64,000 nt of DNA from Imbricaverruca yamaguchii (lineage: Eukaryota; Arthropoda; Thecostraca; Neoverrucidae): the NCBI GenBank assembly GCA_034440575.1, contig JAOTOL010001622.1, positions 124,001 through 188,000 of the forward strand, in the 5' to 3' direction. The position numbers and the translations under genes were made by a program. Shown one piece after another: positions 50,401 through 58,300 of the stretch. How positions within the stretch are numbered: the first letter of the stretch is position 1; each line of letters starts with the position of its first letter. The notes under the pieces were generated by a model. That model was not told the DNA's origin. It did no database searches and worked only from the letters and a program-made list of their open reading frames with translations.

Positions 50401-53400
50401 AGCGCCCTACCTACCGCAGGCGTGTGACCTGACCTCTGCGAGTTCCGCAATGTAGCTTCTACGCAGGCTGTGACCTGACCTCTGCGAGTTAGCGTCGGCA
50501 CTCAGAGCGCCCTACCTACCGCAGGCGTGTGACCTGACCTCTGCGAGTTCCGCAATGTCAGCAGTTGGAGCCCCTATCTACCGCAGGCGTATGACCTGAC
50601 CTCTGCGGGCTCGGCAGCGTCGGCAGTTGGAGCCTCCCATCTACCGCATGCGTGTGACCTGACCTCTGCGGGCTCGGCAGCGCCGACGGCCGGCCGCCGG
50701 TCCTGCAGCGTCACGCCCGAGAAGCGGCGCGACAGCAGCGTCTCGAAGCCGGTCGTGCGCTGGATGGCGAACAACAGTAGCTTCACGTCGATCTCAGAGA
50801 CGCGTCGGGCCATGATGGCTGACAGACCAGCGCTGCAAAGGTCGCCCGAGGTCACCGTCAGCACGCTGCCGCCCCGGTGGCAGTCGGCAGGGCATCACAT
50901 GGAGCAGATCATCAACACCAGCATCATCCAGCAGGAGCTTTGGATCGCACGTGAGGAACACTTCAGCGATGCTCATTGCAAGCAGTTTTAGTGTTGGTTG
51001 GTTGGTTGGTTATTGGTCTTACGACACATCGATCGTTGAGTCATGCAGCGTGCCCATCTCTCACGCCGATTGGTCGCGGGCGAAGGGTAGCGACAGGTGA
51101 GACTCGAACCCACAACCTTTCAATTGTGAGACGAGCAACTTACCCCTAGACTACTCGTCCCCCAGTTTCAGTGTTAAAACCGTGAAAAGCAGTGTTAAAA
51201 GCAGTGCTAAAACGTGCAGCATATATTGAACTAAGCTTTTCACCATGGTCTATGACCAACATACCATATTCGCAATTGACGATCTGATAACTGAATTTTA
51301 CAGTGTCACATGTGAGGAGAAAGACATGTGGCTTTTGGCCTGAACCGTGTTGCGCACGTGATAAGTGACCTACGACTCCGGCTCCTGTGTCGTGCGACAC
51401 CTGACGAGTGACCTACGACTCCGGCTCCTGTGTCGTGCGACACCTGACGAGTGACCTACGACTCCGGTTCCTGGGTCGTGCGACACCTGACGAGTGACCT
51501 ACGACTCCGGCTCCAATATCACGAGACACGGGACCTGCCACATCAGACCCTGTGTCGTGAGACACGCGACGAGGCCTACCACCTCGGCTGTTGTTCCGCG
51601 CGACAGATGACGAGTGACCTGACCAGTGACCTGACCCGGGCGCGACACGCACCGCGTCACGTGGCAGAACTCGACGGCGATGCGCTCCGACACCTCCCAG
51701 TCGGGTGGGAACAGCCGGCCGAAGCGCTCCTCGAACTCGATCAGGTGCCGCTTGAGCCAGGTGTAGCGCTTGTCGACGTTGTCCAGCCAGGCGGCCTCCT
51801 CGCCGGCGCCGAACAGGTGCGTGTACTCTGCCAGCTGGAGGCCGACGAACCAGCGCAGCAGCTCCCGTCTGGCCGGCGGAACACAGTCAGCAGGTCAGCA
51901 GGGGCGGCGCCAGCACCTACTCGGCCAGCTGGAGGCCGACGAACCAGCGCAGCAGCTCACGTCTGGCCGGCGGAACACAATCAGCAGGTCAGCAGGTCAG
52001 GTCAGCAGGTCAGGAGGTCAGCAGGTCGGCAGGGACGGCGCCAGCACCTACTCGGCCAGCTGGAGGCCGACGAACCAGCGCAGCAGCTCCCGTCTGGCCG
52101 GCGGAACACAGTCAGCAGGTCAGCAGGGGCGGCGCCAGCACCTACTCGGCCAGCTGGAGGCCGACGAACCAGCGTAGCAGCTCCCGTCTGGCCGGCGGAA
52201 CACAGTCAGCAAGGTCAGCAGGTCAGCAGGTCAGCAGGTCAGCAGGTCAGCAGGTCAGCAGGGGCGGCGCCAGCACCTACTCGGCCAGCTGGAGGCCGAC
52301 TCACCAGCGTAGCAGCTCCCGCCCGGCCGGCGGAACAGTCAGCAGGCGCAGTGCCAGCACCTACTTACCAGCTGTAATCACGTATTTCAGGTCTGTATTA
52401 TCGCTATCCCATTGCACCGAGGTATCACTGTTCATGCTATGCCCTTTCAACTTCCAGTGTAATTGGATGCTGGATCCGGTATACGAGGCAATCTCGTATA
52501 TGGGTTCATGAAATAAAAATCAGATCAGAAAAAAAGTAATTAAAATAGACAATAGAACGCCTAGCATAATTCACACCACCAAAAGGCACCAACAATAGTT
52601 GGGTGCAGGATAGGTGCCTATATTGAGAAAACCGACACAAAATAGCACAAGAATGTCAATTTAGGGGGTTGTTAACCTGACCTCTCTTCCTTTGAGTGAC
52701 CCATATTCTTATGCTGCTATACAAGACTTAACGAGCCGCACCATAAGCACTCCGCCCAACAACTATTAAAACAACATCTCACTACAGACTGTATCAATAC
52801 AACAGCTTGCTCCAACACTCCCACCCAAAGAATTCACCCATCTCCGCCAGCGACACCCCAACAATTCATTCGAAAACACGACTTCCTCGACAGCAGCTCC
52901 AGCAGCTCCAGCCGTCCTCCACCGACGGCGACTCCAGTGTCCTAAAGTTACCTCACCATTAACTGTGTGGATGAAGGAAGAAGTTGCTTGGGAATAGTGA
53001 AAGATTGGAAGAAAATACAAGATTGCCACTTAAGGATTAAAATGCAGAATGCCTTTCACTTCAGTCACACGCATTTTACATTATTTAGCAGTTGCGTGCA
53101 TGACTGCACATACATCATGTGGCGAAATGGTAAAAATCGAAGACAAGGATGAAATACCACAACTCTATTAACTGTGCATTTCCAGGCCACATGTTAAATT
53201 ATTTTACACTGGGCGACTCACTTGACTTTTGGCTCGAGCACGTTAACGACCAGGCACGCCTCGCCCAGCTGCTGGCTCGGGATGGCCTTCTTGCTGGCCG
53301 AGGCCGAGAAGGCGTCGCGGAAGTCGGACGTGATCTGGTCGGCCAGGTCGGAGCGGATTTTGTGCACCTGACGACGGGGGTGGGACAAGATCGGTCGGTG

Positions 53401-54971
53401 GTGTGACCACACAGGGTAATCTGTCGCTTGAGTGGTGGTGGTGGATTGGAGGTGAGGGGCGCGTCGACATCTACGGTTATTTTGCGCCCATAACTGATCT
53501 GTCGCTTGAGTGTTGTCACACGGACATACATAAACATGGTCGTACAGTCGGAGGTCTGGTCATACAGACGGTCTGGCCATATAGTGAACTACCTGGTCAT
53601 ACAGTCGGTGGCCTAACCATGCAGCTAACTATCTCGTCATACAGTTATCTGATCATACAGTCAGCGATCTGGCCATGTAGTCAGTGATGTAGCCATGTAG
53701 TCAACTGGTCATACAGTCAGTGATCTGGCCATGAAGTTAACAACCTCGTCATGCAGTGCCCTGATCATACAGTCAGTGATTCAGTGAAAGCCAGTGATGC
53801 AAGTACAAAGGAGTCAGTATCCGGTCGTGCATCACTCTGGACAATTCGGTCAGTCAGCGTCCTACACAAAAAAAACTTCACAAACCCGTCATGCAGCTGG
53901 CGAGCGGATCATTATAGTCTGTGATTCAGGTATATCGGAGACAATGATCCAGTAATGCAGCGAGTCACGAGCAAACGACGCGCAGCTGAAAAGTACCAAC
54001 AAACTACTGGTCAGCTGGCCAGACAGAATAGCAAATTGCACCGGTATCGGCATACCAATTAACAATGTCCCACAATCCACTTTGAGCTTGGGTGTCAGAG
54101 TGGAAAGGTACTCTTGTCTTGATATGGTAGCAAACGAGTGGAAAGCCAAAGAAAAAAAGCTCACTAGAGTGCTCTAGAACAAACCAGGATTTCTAGCCGA
54201 GACAAAGGTTTGCCTGCAACGAAAATGTTCACTGTTGTTTTATGCTTATTAGCTGTTTTACTTGTATTCTATTTTGAGTGTAAGAGTAGACAAAGATGGG
54301 GCTGAAACCATCGGTGTCATTGCAGGACGCTAGTTCAAAATCACTCCTGGCTTTGTGTTTGTTTCCATCCAAAGGTAGGAATTTTAGGAGACTTAGTTGA
54401 CATCGAACGAATATTACAACAACAAAAAAAAAACGCTGAACACCGAAATGCGATTCTGAGAGCAGGCAACGAAGCCGGAAGACAACCACGGCATTGTTTT
54501 GTGGCCGCCAAGGCCCGGACGCCGCACCGCTCAGTACCTGGTCGGCCAGCTCCTTGATCTGAGGTATGTCCAGATACCTGTCGAAGTGCTCCAGCACCTT
54601 CATCACGCCCTCCAGGAGCATGGCAATATCACCGTACTGCCGGCGGGCCACCTGCGATCTGGAAACGCGCACAGCCTATTGGTCACGTTCATAAAAAGAC
54701 AGAAAAAAAAAAAAAAAAAAAAAAAAAAAACAGACAGACAGACAGACAGACAGACACACAGACCACAGACACACAGACAGACATACAGACAGACAGACAG
54801 ATACACAGACAGACAGACAGACAGACAGACACACAGACACACAGACAGACAGACAGACAGACAGACACACAGACAGACAGACAGACAGAGAGACAGACAG
54901 ACAGACAGACATAGAGACAGACACACAGACAGACAGACAGACATACAACAGACAGAGAGACAGACAGACAT

Positions 54972-55058
<87 letters not shown>

Positions 55059-55142
55059 TACAGACAGACAGACACACAGACAGACAGACAGACAGACACA
55101 CAGACAGACAGACAGACACACAGACAGACATACACACAGACA

Positions 55143-55197
<55 letters not shown>

Positions 55198-55358
55198 GGA
55201 CAGACAGACAGACAGACATACAGACAGACAACAGACAGACAGACAGACAACAGACACACAGACACACAGACACACAGACATACAGACAGACAGACAGACA
55301 GAGACAGACAGACAGACATACAGACATACAGACAGACAGACAGACAGACACACGACAC

Positions 55359-55394
<36 letters not shown>

Positions 55395-58300
55395 CAGACA
55401 GACAGACAGACAGACAGACGACATACAGACGACAGACAGACAGACAGACGACAGACAGACAGACAGATACACACACACAAACACACACACACACACAACA
55501 ACAAACAAACAAACAACAAACAAACAAACAAACGCACGCACGCACGCACGCATGCACACAGAGCCGCTAACCACCGTGCCACGTACAGAGCGAGATGGCG
55601 AGAGAAAACGACAATGACAAGGCCGCACTGCCTTACTGCCTTATTTACGCACGTCAGAGCGCACGATTCGATATATACTAGAAATGATAGCCTAGATGGC
55701 CTAAATTGTGCGACCGAAGCCCAGACTGGACCAGTCTGCTATGACCAGACCCGACTGGAGACCGGCCAGGATGCGCCGAAGCTCAGACGGGGCCAGTCTG
55801 CTATGACCAGACCCGACTGGAGTCCGGCCAGGATGCGCCGAAGCCTAGGCGGGACCAGTATGCTATGACCAGACCGGACTGGAGCCCAGTCAGGATGCGC
55901 CGAAGTTCGGTATTGTGTGAAGGTCTGCCAACGAGTTCGCAAAATACCGGAAACATACTCGAGGACCATTAAAAAAGCCAGCCGGTCATGACCAGCGTTC
56001 TCAATGGGATGTTGGAAATGTCTGTGTGGTGGTGGTGGTAGTGGATTTGTGCTTTAGAGCGCGTCGACTGCATTGGTCATTTTGCGCCCAGAAGTGTCTT
56101 TGTGTTTGTCATCCACAGTGTATACTTTCTACCCCAACAACAACCTAATCATTCCGTTTTTGTTGCTGTTAGTTGCTCACAACTATTCTGTGTTGATCGA
56201 ACTACTTTGTCGGCGCTCTTGAATTTGGGGAGATAGCTTTGATTTGCACTTGATGGAGAACTCAATTCACGTAGAACATGTCGATGCTTATATGACGTAG
56301 CCATAGTTTTCGTTAACCAACATAGTCAAATTTTACCGAACTGAAAGCCAGGGAATAAGAACGCAGAGACCTGTTGCGCTCTTCTGATTTCGTTAAAAAA
56401 ATCAAGTGTATTCTGAACTAAAGCCACAAGTTTGTGGGGGATTTAAATCTCGACCAGTTCATTGTGCCGCTGCATCATTCAACATTCACGGGCAATAGGG
56501 AAGCGTACGTTTCTGTGGAGAATCACACCTTCGACGAAAACAAATCCAGAACAAAAGAGCGTGTATGCCACAATGGCATCTCCAGTGGCCTACAAATATA
56601 CTAACGGAAATCATGGCTGGCTGTGAATGCCAAAACATGGAGGTGCAAATTCGTTGACTGGATGGGCCACGCAGTAGAGGAAATAAACTACCCGAGTGAA
56701 TGATTGAGAAATTGAACAGCGAAGTTGCGAACTAACCGACTGTGGGTCAGTCCGACTGTGACACGGCATCTCAACACGGCCACCCGATGGCCCAGTCGTC
56801 CCACCACCGCCGCCTCGAGATCGAGCGTCTCACCGAAGCCGCCTCGTGATCGAGTCCTACCACAACCGCCTCGTGACCGGTCGTCCCACCACCGCCGCCT
56901 CGTGACCGAGCGTCCCACCGCAGCCGCCCGGTGACCGAGCGTCCCACCACCGCCGCCTCGTGATCGAGTCCTACCACAACCGCCTCGTGATCTAGTGTCC
57001 CACCGCAGCCGCCTCGTGACCTAGTGTCCCACCGCAGCCGCCTCGTGACCGAGAGTCCCACCACAGCCGCCTCGTGATCTAGTGTCCCACCGCAGCCGCC
57101 CGGTGACCGAGCGTCCCACCACAGCCGCCCGGTGACCGAGCGTCCCACCACAGCCGCCTCGTGACCGAGTGTCCCACCACAGCCGCCTCGTGACCGAGAG
57201 TCCCACCACAGCCGCCTCGTGACCTAGTGTCCCACCACAGCCGCTCGGTAATCGAGTCCCACCACAGCCGCCCAGTGACCGAACGTCCCATCACAGCCGC
57301 CCGGTGACCGAGTCCCACCACAGCCGCCTCGTGACCCAATGTCCCACCGCAGCCGCCTCGTGACCGAGTGTCCCACCACTGCCGCCTCGTGACCGATCGT
57401 CCCACCACAGCCGCCTCGTGACTGAGAGTCCCACCGCAGCCGCCTCGTGACCGAGCGTCCCATCACAGCTGCCTCGTGACCGAGAGTCCCACCGCAGCCG
57501 CCCGGTGACCGAGCATCCCACCACAGCCGCCCGGTGACCGAGCATCCCACCGCAGCCGCCCGGTGACAGAGTCCGAGGTACTCACTGCAGGGTGTCGACG
57601 CCGCCAGCCAGCATGTGCAGGTGGTTTAGTGTGGTGACGGCAGACGTCAGGTTGCGCTTGCCCTGGTCCAGCTGCTTGATGTCGCGCGTGATCTCCTTCA
57701 CCGTCTGCTCCGACTGCTCCGCCCGCCCCTTGATCTCGGAGATTTTGTTGAAGAGCTGCACGATCGACTTCTGCGCCTCCTCCAGCGCTCGTTTTCCGTC
57801 CTGCCAGCGACGCCGCGAGCCATATCACGTGACATCACACTAGGACGCCGGCACGTGCCATGTTGCATGCGGCACCCGAGTATGGGCAGGATCACAGCAT
57901 CGTTTCTTTTCTACATCAGAGCGTACCGCTACGACAAAATCTGAGATGTAGATCTGACCTGGGTACCACCTTGCCCGTACCCGCTTAGGCACACACAGGA
58001 CCGAGTCATGTTTGATTCATGTATATCTGATGACATGCCGATGACATAGCGTCTGGCTGGCGACATGCCTATGACATGACACATTTTGCATTAAATCCAT
58101 TACCGTATCCGAATTCACATGTCTACGGCTGTTTGTCTGATTCATCCAGGAATCAATTCACAAAGCATAATCGAACAGAGTTATGATGACAATACATTGA
58201 AGTTTATCGGCGTGCCGACTACCAGGGTCATTTTACGCCCATAACTGTGTCTACAGGCAACCTGCTATGTCCCTACAGTAGCCGGTAGCCAGCCAGTACA

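Larger units (their letters stand above)
50833..51652. other. VPS53 intron 6
   Basis: Contains a SINE (50,995-51,161) and, next to the exon-6 donor, a 43-bp array (51,365-51,640). Confidence 0.85.
53368..54537. other. VPS53 intron 4
   Basis: Contains a hairpin module (53,457-53,489) and a degenerate repeat around 53,535-53,790 built on 'gtcatacagtcagtgatctg'. No other element recognised. Confidence 0.75.
55546..56770. other. VPS53 intron 3, middle part
   Basis: Contains a 76-bp three-copy repeat (55,695-55,920) and a hairpin module (56,057-56,089). The rest is unremarkable AT-rich intron. Confidence 0.75.

Noticed and set aside
54645..54651. Acceptor CGCAG|GTGG for VPS53 exon 4
   Set aside because: It would break the frame set by the exon-3 donor. 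The AG seven bases upstream (TTTCCAG) restores the frame and the family spacing.
54499..55628. Long ORFs of 290-370 codons on both strands
   Set aside because: They are translations of (ACAG)n in all frames. The only real coding bases there belong to exon 4.
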